Source: Hydrogenovibrio thermophilus (lineage in GTDB: Bacteria > Pseudomonadota > Gammaproteobacteria > Thiomicrospirales > Thiomicrospiraceae). Taken from it: 64,000 bases of DNA. Location: contig NZ_CP035033.1 in the NCBI RefSeq assembly GCF_004028275.1, positions 2,166,501-2,230,500 of the forward strand. Direction: 5' to 3'. How positions within the stretch are numbered: position 1 is the stretch's first letter; every line of letters starts with the position of its first letter. The translations under genes were made by a program, and so were the position numbers. Under the pieces are notes generated by a model. That model searched no databases, had not been told where the DNA came from, and worked only from the letters and a program-made list of their open reading frames with translations. This document shows positions 45,042-53,659 of the stretch, piece by piece.

Positions 45042-45068
45042 AAAAAAGGGCCTTTCGGCCCTTTTTTA
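45042..45068 (+). terminator. Terminator of the beta-propeller gene
   Basis: AAAAAAGGGCC-tttc-GGCCCTTTTTT stem, also usable by the convergent hydrolase gene at 45094. Confidence 0.93.
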
Positions 45069-45093
45069 TTCGTATCGAATTCAAAGCATTGAC

Positions 45094-46191
45094 TTAAAAA
45101 TCGCCGCCGGTGATTTCATTGTAAATGCGTCGGGCGTTGTTTTTCGCCGCTTGGTCAAAGACCGGACGATCTTTATACATCGATTGGTCGATGTTTTCAG
45201 CATCTTCCTGGTTACCACCGTTATCCACGACTTTCTGCACTTCTTTCTGCACATACTTGAAGTAGTCATAGGTTTGCTTCTTCACCGTGGCCATATCGGT
45301 CGGCGTTCCGTGCCCCGGAATCACATGCACGTCGGACGGAATTTGCGACATCATGTTTTCGAAAGACGCCACCCACTCCATGCTGTTGGTGTAAGCAAAC
45401 ATCACCGGCATCCGCTCGTTGAAGCCCAAATCACCGGTCATCAACACCTTACGGGTCGGAATGTACACGCTGGTAGACGCCGGCGTATGCCCTGGCCCAA
45501 AATCCATCAAAATGAACTTTTCACCGCCGCCGACATCGACGCTCAATTTATTATTGAAGGTGGTGAATTTGTCGGACACGTTGCGCGCCATATTGGTGAT
45601 GGAATTGCCGACTCGCAAGGCCCATTCGGCCTTAATTGCATCAAACGACTGGTCAAACTGCATATTGGCCAATTCGCTGGAATACAGGTGCTTCACGCCG
45701 ACATCCCACCAATAACTGGCCCCCAGATAGGCGTGGCCCTGGTTGTTTTCGACCGCGACCCACTTAACCGGTTTATTGGTGATGCGCTTGATTTGCTGAT
45801 GCACGCTGTAGGCAATCGCCGGATTGGCCCCAGCGTTAAAAACAAACACACCATCCTTGAAAAGGACAAAGGAAATATTATTGTTCAGTCCAAAGTTGGA
45901 CGGATTATGCCAGATTTGACTGCCGACAATGGTGTACACACCGTCGGTCACCTTCACCGCTTTCGGCAACGGCAGTTCGTCGCCAATGTAACCGGCTTTC
46001 TTCATGGTCGATTTGACTTCATTCACATAGGTATTGGCCGCGCTGGCGGCTACGTTACCATTCCCCATCTCTTTGGCCCAGGCTTCAAACCCGGCGGTAT
46101 AAGGGTCTTCCGTATCGGCCGAAAACGTCTGCGGACTGACCAGAGCACTGCTGATCAGAATGATCGTACCTAACTTGGAAATGACTTTCAT
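45094..46191 (-). CDS. Exported metallo-beta-lactamase-fold protein with degenerate metal site
   Basis: A 365-residue protein; the ATG at 46191 with GGAGGAAAG is the clear start and opens a signal peptide (cleavage near residue 24). The fold motifs GPGHTP (H235), TGDLGF (D254) and VIPGHG (H294) are intact. Where HxHxDH is expected, the sequence is ENNQGHAYLG, keeping only one histidine (H153) and lacking the aspartate. It resembles exported hydrolases of the quinoprotein-relay or SoxH type, but may bind a single metal or none. Function unknown. It is convergent with the propeller gene. Confidence 0.82.
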   Translation of the reverse strand: MKVISKLGTIILISSALVSPQTFSADTEDPYTAGFEAWAKEMGNGNVAASAANTYVNEVKSTMKKAGYIGDELPLPKAVKVTDGVYTIVGSQIWHNPSNFGLNNNISFVLFKDGVFVFNAGANPAIAYSVHQQIKRITNKPVKWVAVENNQGHAYLGASYWWDVGVKHLYSSELANMQFDQSFDAIKAEWALRVGNSITNMARNVSDKFTTFNNKLSVDVGGGEKFILMDFGPGHTPASTSVYIPTRKVLMTGDLGFNERMPVMFAYTNSMEWVASFENMMSQIPSDVHVIPGHGTPTDMATVKKQTYDYFKYVQKEVQKVVDNGGNQEDAENIDQSMYKDRPVFDQAAKNNARRIYNEITGGDF

Positions 46192-46357
46192 CTTTCCTCC
46201 ATCTATTATCTTTTGTGTGTGGTTCACATCTTTACCTAGGGGCTGAAACAGGTTCAGTTACAGGCATCATAACATTCGTAATGCCTTATCCCCATTGATG
46301 TTTTTAATCGCTGACAAAAGTTTTCGATGAGTAAAAACCCTTAAAACGGATTTTCTT

Positions 46358-47461
46358 TTAGGTTCGGTCGAGTAAATCGGAATTTTTATGGGCGTAGACA
46401 TCAAAGATGGTGATGGCCATGGCGGCGATGACCGGCCCGAAAAACAAACCGATCATACCGAAATGAATCAACCCGGCGAAGGTGGACAGCACCGTAATCA
46501 AGGTATGATTGGCCACCGCCAAATCATCCGTGCCACTGCCGATGGAGCGGGCGATTTTCTGAATCAGCATCGGGCGCACGATATTATCGATAACAAAACC
46601 GTTTACGAAAGCCCCGAAGAACACCACCACCCCGGCGCCGACATAATTACCCTGCGCCAGCAGCACCAACGTCAGCGGAATCCAAACCAACGCCGCGCCG
46701 ACAATCGGAATAAACGACGTGATTGCAATCGCCATCCCGATAAACAAGCCAGGCAAGCCGAGTCCCCAGGAAACAAACGCAAACACCAGACCTTGCATAA
46801 ACGCGATGCCCAGCACCGACAACAGCAAGATGCTCGATAGGTTGGAAAAACGATTCATGATCATGGTGTCGTAATAGTTTTCCAACGGCGATAAGACTTT
46901 CAGGTGATGCGCGATGCGGTGGCCGTCACGGTAGAAAAAGAATAACGCAAACACCGCCAGCAGAATAAAGGTCAAAAACGATGTGGTACTGCCGAAAACC
47001 CCGCTGACCAGAAACACGATGGTATCCTGCGCAAACTTGATGATTTTGCCGGAGTTCTCGCGCAATTGTTCAATCAATTGCGCTTGGGTTTCTTCCGGAA
47101 TGGGGATGATCTTGACCAGGTTTTGGTTTAATTGCGCGAAACTGTCCGGCGTCTGCTGCGACAACCATTGCTGCGCCTGACCGAAAATATGCCCCACCTG
47201 CAAGCCCACTTCCAGCAGCAAATAGGTGACCGGTACAATCACCGTCAAAAACACCACCGTGCTCATGATCGCCGACGCATACGTTTCCGAGCGGTTGACT
47301 TTGGGTAGAATCTTCAAATACATTGTATAGGTCGCGGTCGCCAGAATCATGGCGAACAACAACGCTTCCAGAAACGGCGAGAAGAGCCACAGCAATCCAA
47401 TGATGGCTGTCAGCAACAAAAGGATCAAAAAACCTTCTTCGTAGGGTGCGTTTGAGCGCAT
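46358..47461 (-). CDS. AI-2E family permease
   Basis: A 367-residue membrane protein of the PF01594 type (YdiK/TqsA-like) with about 8 helices. It ends with the VLSTFAGLIHFGMIGLFFGPVIAAM motif, the best mark of the family. Members export or exchange small molecules, AI-2 in some cases, ions in others. The substrate is not predictable. It is divergent from ppnN with 38 bp between starts, so the promoters are probably compact. Confidence 0.88.
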   Translation of the reverse strand: MRSNAPYEEGFLILLLLTAIIGLLWLFSPFLEALLFAMILATATYTMYLKILPKVNRSETYASAIMSTVVFLTVIVPVTYLLLEVGLQVGHIFGQAQQWLSQQTPDSFAQLNQNLVKIIPIPEETQAQLIEQLRENSGKIIKFAQDTIVFLVSGVFGSTTSFLTFILLAVFALFFFYRDGHRIAHHLKVLSPLENYYDTMIMNRFSNLSSILLLSVLGIAFMQGLVFAFVSWGLGLPGLFIGMAIAITSFIPIVGAALVWIPLTLVLLAQGNYVGAGVVVFFGAFVNGFVIDNIVRPMLIQKIARSIGSGTDDLAVANHTLITVLSTFAGLIHFGMIGLFFGPVIAAMAITIFDVYAHKNSDLLDRT

Positions 47462-47499
47462 AATATCAACCTGTCAGAGAAAACAAGCACTAATCTATC

Positions 47500-48876
47500 A
47501 TGAACAGCATCATCAAAAAAGTTTTAATTCGCCCGGCCGGCGCCCTGCAAATCCTCTCCTACAAAGAAGCCCAACAGCTTTGTGACCAGACCGAAACAGG
47601 CTTGAACGAAGTCTTCCGTCGTTGCAGTTTGGCGGTTCTCAACACCGGCACCAAAGACGACAACGGCATGGCGCTTTTGGAAGCGCATCCGGACTTTCAG
47701 ATTCAGGTGCACATTAAAGGCCGCGGCTTGCAGATTGAAATCGACAACGCGCCGGAGAATGCCTTCGTCAACGGCGAGATGATTGAAGGTCTGCAAGAAC
47801 ATTTAACCGCTGTGATTCGTGATTTGATTTACGCTCAGAACGAAATCATCGACAGCCAGGAATTCAACCTGGAAACCCCATTCGGGCTGACCAATGCCAT
47901 TTTCCACATTGCCCGTAACGCCTGCTTGATGAAGCCCGACGTCGACCCGAACATCGTCACCTGTTGGGGCGGCCATTCCATTCCGTTGGAAGAATACAAA
48001 TACACCAAGCAGATCGGCTACCATCTTGGCCTACGTCGCTTGGACATCTGCACCGGCTGCGGACCGGGCGCCATGAAAGGCCCGATGAAAGGCGCCGTGC
48101 TTGGCCATGGCAAACAGCGCTACAAACACGCCCGCTTCATCGGCCTGACCGAACCGGGCATAATTGCCGCCGAAGCGCCGAATGCCATCGTCACCGAGCT
48201 GGCGATTTTCCCGGACATCGAAAAACGCCTCGAAGCCTTTATGCGCTTAGGGCACGGCATTATTATTTTCCCGGGCGGCGCCGGCACCATGGAAGAAATT
48301 CTCTACTTGCTGAGCGTGTTGCTGCACCCGCAAAACAACAACATCCCTTTCCCGGTGGTCTTGACCGCGCCCGAATCCGGACAGGCCTACTTCGATGCCG
48401 TGCTGGAATTCATCGAACACGCACTCGGCAAGGAAGCGGTGCGCAAACTGACCGTCCTCATTGATCGCCCGGAAGAAGTCGCCGACTTCATCGAAGAAGG
48501 CATCCAAGACGTCAAGGCCTTCCGTAAAGCTACCAGTGATGCTTACTACTACAACTGGAACCTGCACATTCCTTACGAACTGCAACAACCTTTCGTGCCG
48601 ACACATGACAGCGTGGCCGCGCTGGAGCTGCATAAAGACCAACCGACTTACCATTTGGCGGGCCAGTTGCGCAATGTGTTCTCCGCCATCGTGGCCGGTA
48701 ACGTCAAAAGCGAAGGCATCGCGCAGATCAATGAACGGGGTCCGTTTGAAATCAATGGCGACCCGGAAATCATGAAACGCATGGACAATCTGCTCAAGTC
48801 GTTCGTCGCTCAACGCCGCATGAAATTAGGCACGGAGCATTACGAGCCCTGCTATAATATCGCCACGGGCGAATAG
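47500..48876 (+). CDS. ppnN: Nucleotide 5'-monophosphate nucleosidase PpnN
   Basis: A 458-residue enzyme of the LOG/YgdH family that splits purine and pyrimidine nucleoside monophosphates into base and ribose-5-phosphate. TGCGPGAMKGPMKGA and IIFPGGAGTMEEI (PGGxGTxxE) are the active-site motifs. Long N- and C-terminal extensions mark PpnN rather than a short LOG protein. In E. coli it binds (p)ppGpp and is activated by it. The helicase gene follows on the same strand. Confidence 0.95.
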   Translation: MNSIIKKVLIRPAGALQILSYKEAQQLCDQTETGLNEVFRRCSLAVLNTGTKDDNGMALLEAHPDFQIQVHIKGRGLQIEIDNAPENAFVNGEMIEGLQEHLTAVIRDLIYAQNEIIDSQEFNLETPFGLTNAIFHIARNACLMKPDVDPNIVTCWGGHSIPLEEYKYTKQIGYHLGLRRLDICTGCGPGAMKGPMKGAVLGHGKQRYKHARFIGLTEPGIIAAEAPNAIVTELAIFPDIEKRLEAFMRLGHGIIIFPGGAGTMEEILYLLSVLLHPQNNNIPFPVVLTAPESGQAYFDAVLEFIEHALGKEAVRKLTVLIDRPEEVADFIEEGIQDVKAFRKATSDAYYYNWNLHIPYELQQPFVPTHDSVAALELHKDQPTYHLAGQLRNVFSAIVAGNVKSEGIAQINERGPFEINGDPEIMKRMDNLLKSFVAQRRMKLGTEHYEPCYNIATGE

Positions 48877-48944
48877 CAAGCAAAACGCTTTCATTGTGTG
48901 AGTCCGACCGATCAACCGTGCTCAAGCCATCACGTGAGTCCAGC

Positions 48945-50153
48945 ATGACATTTGAAGAATTAGACCTTGACCCGGTGCTGCTGAGCGCCATCGAAGAACA
49001 GCATTTCCACAAACCGACCCCGATTCAAGCGGAAGCGATTCCCGAAATGCTGCTCAGCAAGGACGTACTGGCTGGTGCCGCCACCGGCACGGGTAAAACC
49101 GCCGCCTTCGTGCTACCGGCCCTGCAATTCTTGCTGGATGTTCCCAAACCCAGCCGCCACCCTCGCGTGCTGATTCTGGCCCCGACGCGAGAGCTCGCAT
49201 TTCAAATCCATAAGGTCGTCAAACAACTCGGCACCCACTGTCCTTTCCGTTCCAATATCGTCACCGGCGGTTTCGCCTCCGACAAGCAATTGGAAATTCT
49301 GAAAGCCGACATGGACATACTGGTCGCCACGCCGGGCCGTTTGCTGAACATCATGACCAAGGAATTCATCGACTTGTCCGATGTGGAACTTCTCATCATC
49401 GACGAAGCCGACCGCATGCTCGATATGGGGCAAGGGCCGGACGTTCTGGCGTTGATTGAAGCCATTCCCGGCGATTTTCAAGCCGCCTGCTTTTCCGCCA
49501 CCCTCGGCGGGTCAGGACTGGCGAAATTCGCCGAAGAGATTCTGGATGAACCCAGCGTCATTCAAGTGGATGCGCCGAACCAACAATCCGACCAAATCCA
49601 ACAATTCGCCTATCTGGCCAACGACAAGACCCATAAACAAGCGTTATTGAAATCGATTCTGGAAGACGACACCTGCCAAAGCGCGATTGTTTTCTGCAAC
49701 AAAAAAGACCGCGCCATCGAACTGGCTGATTGGTTACAGGCCGAAGGCGTGTCCAGCACCGTATTGCACGGCGACTTTATTCAAGCCAAGCGTCTGGAAA
49801 AGACCAATAAATTCAAACAAGGTAAAATCAAGGTACTGGTTGCCACCGACGTCGCCGCTCGCGGTTTGGACATTCTCAATGTCACCCACGTCATCAACTA
49901 CGACGTACCTTTCCGTGGAGATACTTATATCCACCGCATCGGTCGAACCGGCCGCGCACAACAAGTCGGCATTGCCATCAACCTAGTGGAACGCCATGAC
50001 CTATCCAACCTGCAACGCATCGAATATCACCTCAAACAGCGCATTCCGCTGGCCAAAATTCCGGGGTTGGAGCCCAACTTCAAGCTCAAAGACACCCTGA
50101 AAAAACCGAAGAAGAAAAAGAAAAAAGACACCAAAGCGAAGAAAAAACGCTAA
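48945..50153 (+). CDS. DEAD-box RNA helicase, SrmB-like
   Basis: A 402-residue RNA helicase. It opens with FEELDLDPVLLSAIEEQHFHKPTPIQ (Q motif), then AATGTGKT (motif I), PTRELA, TPGR, DEAD (LIIDEADRMLDM), SAT, and HRIGRTGRA (motif VI). A lysine-rich tail closes the protein. The N-terminal wording is closest to SrmB, which aids assembly of the 50S subunit; RhlE is the alternative. The start ATG at 48945 was preferred over the longer frame. It is 68 bp after ppnN. Confidence 0.9.
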   Translation: MTFEELDLDPVLLSAIEEQHFHKPTPIQAEAIPEMLLSKDVLAGAATGTGKTAAFVLPALQFLLDVPKPSRHPRVLILAPTRELAFQIHKVVKQLGTHCPFRSNIVTGGFASDKQLEILKADMDILVATPGRLLNIMTKEFIDLSDVELLIIDEADRMLDMGQGPDVLALIEAIPGDFQAACFSATLGGSGLAKFAEEILDEPSVIQVDAPNQQSDQIQQFAYLANDKTHKQALLKSILEDDTCQSAIVFCNKKDRAIELADWLQAEGVSSTVLHGDFIQAKRLEKTNKFKQGKIKVLVATDVAARGLDILNVTHVINYDVPFRGDTYIHRIGRTGRAQQVGIAINLVERHDLSNLQRIEYHLKQRIPLAKIPGLEPNFKLKDTLKKPKKKKKKDTKAKKKR

Positions 50154-50207
50154 AACCCCTCCCACTTTTCCCTGCACATTTCTTTCACACTTTTCAGCTG
50201 GAAAAAT

Positions 50208-50234
50208 TTAACTAAATAGTTAAACTATATAGTT
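50208..50234. promoter_or_regulatory. Twin palindromic operator upstream of the TetR gene
   Basis: TTAACTAAATAGTTAA (50208-50223) and AACTATATAGTT (50223-50234) are near-perfect dyads 13 bp centre to centre, ending 28 bp before the start codon. An autoregulatory TetR site is likely. Confidence 0.65.
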
Positions 50235-50262
50235 AATTATTATGCATTTCTGAAGAAGCACT

Positions 50263-50889
50263 ATGAAACCAAACACCCGAAAACCGAACGCAACCGCCCT
50301 GAAAATCCAGCTTTGTGCGACCGAAATGTTTGCTGAAAAAGGATATGAAGGCACCATCATGGATGAGTTGACGGAGCGAACCGGAGTCAACAAGGCCAGT
50401 ATTTACTACCATTTCCGCGACAAAGCCACGCTCTATGAACATTGCCTGACCCAACTGTTCGCCAGCGTAGCCGCCCCGGTTGCCGATGCCGTCGACCAGG
50501 CTTCGACACCTCACGAAAAGCTTGCAATCTTCATTCAAAGCTTTGCCGAACAAGCCCGTGAAAAACCCGCCATGCCGTCGATACTGATGCGCGAAATCGC
50601 TTCCGGAGGCCAACACATGCCCGATACCGCGCGTCAACAAATGCAGCGTTTGCTATCGACCTTGAAAAACCTATTAAACCAGGGACAACAAGAAGGCATA
50701 TTCGAGTCATTCAATGCTTTGACACCGCATTTCATGGTCATTGGCAGTCTGTGCTTTTTCCTCACCAGCCAACCCATGCGCGATCGCATCGACAGCCCGG
50801 AAAAGATCGACCCGGAACTGAACGAATTTACGCACCAACTGATTCGAATTCTACAATCAGGCCTGGCCAAAACCACCAAAGGAGCATGA
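50263..50889 (+). CDS. TetR-family regulator
   Basis: A 208-residue regulator. Residues ~14-60 form the TetR helix-turn-helix (FAEKGYEGTIMDELTERTGVNKASIYYHFRDKATLYEHCL). A helical ligand domain follows with no recognised pocket. Its stop is 1 bp before the cytochrome gene, so both are one transcript, and the twin dyads in front suggest self-control. The inducer is unknown. A near-copy of the palindrome lies near its 3' end. Confidence 0.92.
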   Translation: MKPNTRKPNATALKIQLCATEMFAEKGYEGTIMDELTERTGVNKASIYYHFRDKATLYEHCLTQLFASVAAPVADAVDQASTPHEKLAIFIQSFAEQAREKPAMPSILMREIASGGQHMPDTARQQMQRLLSTLKNLLNQGQQEGIFESFNALTPHFMVIGSLCFFLTSQPMRDRIDSPEKIDPELNEFTHQLIRILQSGLAKTTKGA

Positions 50890-50890
50890 C

Positions 50891-51340
50891 ATGAAAACCG
50901 TATTACAACGCCTCGCATTAAGCACCCTGTTCACTCTAATCTCACTTCCTGCATTCTCAGCCGATAACCGAACCGTCGTCTGGCTCAACGAAGAAGAACA
51001 AGCCATGTTGCTCAGCGAAATGCGCCAGTTTTTGGTTGCCAGCCAAAAAATTCTAGCGGCCAGCTTGAAAAATGACATGGAAACGGTTGAAGCAACCGCT
51101 CGTAACGTCGGCATTCAGCAAATGCGCTCGACACCGCCCAGCTTGAGAGCCAAACTGCCAAAAGGCTTTAAAGCTTTAGGACCACAAGTACATCGAGGTT
51201 TTGAAGACATCGCCAACGAGGCGGGAACTCTTGGAGATTCAACGGTGATATTGAAACGCCTCGCGCAACTGCAAAAAAACTGCATCGCCTGCCACGCGGC
51301 GTATCGAGTAAAAGCCACGGCAACCTTGACTGAAAAGTGA
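50891..51340 (+). CDS. Exported c-type cytochrome (cytochrome c'/c556-like)
   Basis: A 149-residue periplasmic haem protein. A signal peptide ends near residue 23. The haem motif CIACH (residues 131-135) is close to the C terminus, which is typical of four-helix cytochromes c' and c556 rather than class I. Some cytochromes c' bind NO or CO. Its place behind a TetR gene suggests an inducible detoxification or electron-carrier role, inferred only. The palindrome starts directly after its stop. Confidence 0.87.
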   Translation: MKTVLQRLALSTLFTLISLPAFSADNRTVVWLNEEEQAMLLSEMRQFLVASQKILAASLKNDMETVEATARNVGIQQMRSTPPSLRAKLPKGFKALGPQVHRGFEDIANEAGTLGDSTVILKRLAQLQKNCIACHAAYRVKATATLTEK

Positions 51341-51350
51341 CCAGGCCTGG
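51341..51350. repeat. CCAGGCCTGG palindrome, intergenic
   Basis: Begins at the base after the cytochrome stop codon; with its tga/tca flanks it forms a 16-bp palindrome. Confidence 0.9.
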
Positions 51351-51359
51351 TCAGAATTG

Positions 51360-51422
51360 CCATTTCAACGCCCAACTTCATCGGACGTTGAAATGGTGAA
51401 TCGGTTCACGAAACGAACCGGA
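51360..51422. terminator. Two hairpins between convergent genes
   Basis: CCATTTCAACG pairs with CGTTGAAATGG (51360-51396), then CGGTTC with GAACCG further on (51402-51422). No long T-run follows, so the terminator role is uncertain. Confidence 0.45.
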
Positions 51423-51435
51423 AAACGATGAGTCG

Positions 51436-52218
51436 TTAATCGATAATGGTATCCGCGTCACTTTTCGACCCAGGTTCCAATGACAGCTGGTCGAAGTAAT
51501 AATGCGACAAGGCGATGACCGCCAGTACCGGTGCGAAAAAGCTGATAATCGGGAACACACTCAAAGCATACAGCACCCCGACGGCGAAAGTCGGCGGCCA
51601 GTTCGTCAGCGGCTTCAAGCGGCTGAACAAGGCTTCCGGCAGAATCACCTGCCCCACATCCAGCACCACCGCATAACGGAAAAACAAGAACCCGATCAAC
51701 CAAAACCACACCACATTGATGAGCGGCACAAACAGCAGCGGGAAAGTCACAATCAACAGCAGCAAAATCAACAACCCGAATTTCACCAGTTTCCAAATCA
51801 TGCCCAACATCGAGCCGTGACCGTGGTATTCGGTGTGCGGATAATGTTTGTCATGCACCGCTTTCACCAGCGAATCGGTCATAAAGCCGGTCACGATCAT
51901 TGCGAACAACAGCACCAGATAACTGCCGAGCACGATGCCCAGCAACCCGGCAATCACCGCGACAGTAAAGCCCAAAAACCAGAGCACCAATCCGCCCACC
52001 AACGGAATCGCGCCGATGGTGTTCTCGGCTTGAAGCTTCCAACTTTCAAAGTCCTGTACAAACGCACTCTGCGTAATGAAGTCGCTCGTCAACAACAGGC
52101 CGAATACGCCATACCCCATCAACGAAACCAAAACCAGGCCAACGGCGAACGGAATAAACAGCCGAATCAGAATGGCCGGTTCTTTCAAATCGACCAGGGT
52201 TTTCCAGAGCAATGTCAT
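51436..52218 (-). CDS. EI24-family membrane protein
   Basis: A 260-residue membrane protein with about 5-6 helices, similar in build to EI24/CysZ-type proteins: a paired long helix region (VWFWLIGFLFFRYAVVLDVGQVI), then a cytoplasmic loop (YHGHGSMLGMIWKLVKFGL). E. coli CysZ is a sulfate permease of this group; here the substrate is unknown. Its start overlaps the aldehyde dehydrogenase stop by 1 bp, so both are likely co-transcribed from the minus strand. Confidence 0.78.
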   Translation of the reverse strand: MTLLWKTLVDLKEPAILIRLFIPFAVGLVLVSLMGYGVFGLLLTSDFITQSAFVQDFESWKLQAENTIGAIPLVGGLVLWFLGFTVAVIAGLLGIVLGSYLVLLFAMIVTGFMTDSLVKAVHDKHYPHTEYHGHGSMLGMIWKLVKFGLLILLLLIVTFPLLFVPLINVVWFWLIGFLFFRYAVVLDVGQVILPEALFSRLKPLTNWPPTFAVGVLYALSVFPIISFFAPVLAVIALSHYYFDQLSLEPGSKSDADTIID

Positions 52219-53585
52219 TATTTAATCCAAATGCTTTTAATATTAGTGAATTCGCGAATGCCTTGTCCCGACAGTTCACGCCCGTAACCGGAATGCTTAA
52301 TTCCTCCGAACGGCATGCGCGGATCGGAAAAGGTAATGCTGTTAACAAAGGTCGCGCCCGATTCCATGCCACGTGCCATGGTTTCCGCCGTGGCCGAATC
52401 ATTCGACCAGATGGAACCGCCCAAACCGAAGTCGGTGGCATTGGCCAGCCCGAGTGCATGCGCCGGCTCGGTGGCTTTCAATACAATGGCGACCGGCCCG
52501 AAAAACTCCTCGCTGAACGCCGGCATATTGCTGGTCACATCCGTCAGAATGGTGGGCGCATAATAACACCCCGGGCGATCCAACTGATAACCGCCGGTGA
52601 CGATTTTCGCCCCCATTTCAACCGACTTGGTGACTTGTTGATGCAACTCGTCGAGCAAATCCTGACGCGCCATCGGCGCCAAGGTCGCATCCGATTCCAT
52701 CGGATCACCCGCTTCGAACTGTGACTCCACCGCCGTTTTAAAGCGCTCGATAAAGTCATCGATAATCCCCGCGTCCACGATAAAGCGCTTGGAAGCGATA
52801 CAACTTTGCCCCATATTCATGAAACGCCCTTTCACCGCATTTTCCACCGCTGTCTGAATATCGGCGTTATCCAGCACGATAAAGGCATCGGAACCGCCCA
52901 ATTCCAGCACGGATTTTTTCAACTCTTCCCCGGCGACACTGGCCACTTTACGACCGGCCGGTTCACTGCCGGTCAAAGACACGGCTTTGACCGCCGGATG
53001 GCGAATCACCGACTCCACCTTATCGGAACCGATCATCAAGGTCGTGAAGACCCCGTCCGGGTATCCGGCCTTACGGAACACTTCTTCAATCGCCAAAGCA
53101 CACTGCGGCACGTTGGAAGCGTGTTTCAACAAACCGATGTTACCGGCGGTAACGGTCGGTACCGCAAACCGCAATGCCTGCCAGAACGGGAAATTCCACG
53201 GCATTACGCCCAGCACCACGCCCAGCGGCAAATAGGCCACATAGCTTTTGCTGGCATCGGTTTCAATCATTTCATCGGCCAGAAACCGCTCTGCATTTTC
53301 GGCATAGTAATCGCACAACCAGGCGCACTTTTCGATTTCGGCCACCGCTTCAGCGTAACGCTTGCCCATTTCCAGCGTAATCAACTCCGCCAAGACTTCC
53401 TTGTCGTCCAACAACACATCGCCCAGGCGATTCAACAATGCGATACGGTCGGACAGCGGCGTCAGTTTCGACCAGTCGGCAAAGCCGTAACCGGCTTGCG
53501 TGACCATCTCGTCGAGCGTGGCTTGATCCCAGGTATCGAATTCGGCTAACAGTTCATTGGTTGCGGGATTGATTGATTGCATCAT
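52218..53585 (-). CDS. NAD(P)-dependent succinate-semialdehyde-type dehydrogenase
   Basis: A 455-residue aldehyde dehydrogenase. Cys262 in MGQSCIAS is the nucleophile, Glu228 in LELGGSD is the general base, and the cofactor fold is VVLGVMPWNFPFWQALR. The short length and opening SINPATNEL are like the Sad/YneI succinate-semialdehyde dehydrogenases. Substrate assignment is by family resemblance. Two methionines start the frame; the first has AGAAGGA at good distance. It shares a transcript with the EI24 gene. Confidence 0.88.
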   Translation of the reverse strand: MMQSINPATNELLAEFDTWDQATLDEMVTQAGYGFADWSKLTPLSDRIALLNRLGDVLLDDKEVLAELITLEMGKRYAEAVAEIEKCAWLCDYYAENAERFLADEMIETDASKSYVAYLPLGVVLGVMPWNFPFWQALRFAVPTVTAGNIGLLKHASNVPQCALAIEEVFRKAGYPDGVFTTLMIGSDKVESVIRHPAVKAVSLTGSEPAGRKVASVAGEELKKSVLELGGSDAFIVLDNADIQTAVENAVKGRFMNMGQSCIASKRFIVDAGIIDDFIERFKTAVESQFEAGDPMESDATLAPMARQDLLDELHQQVTKSVEMGAKIVTGGYQLDRPGCYYAPTILTDVTSNMPAFSEEFFGPVAIVLKATEPAHALGLANATDFGLGGSIWSNDSATAETMARGMESGATFVNSITFSDPRMPFGGIKHSGYGRELSGQGIREFTNIKSIWIK

Positions 53586-53659
53586 AGTCGTTCCTTCTTT
53601 GGTTACGGCTGAACGTAAACACGGTCCATTCTAGAATGGCGGCCTCGCCGCCGAAAAGG

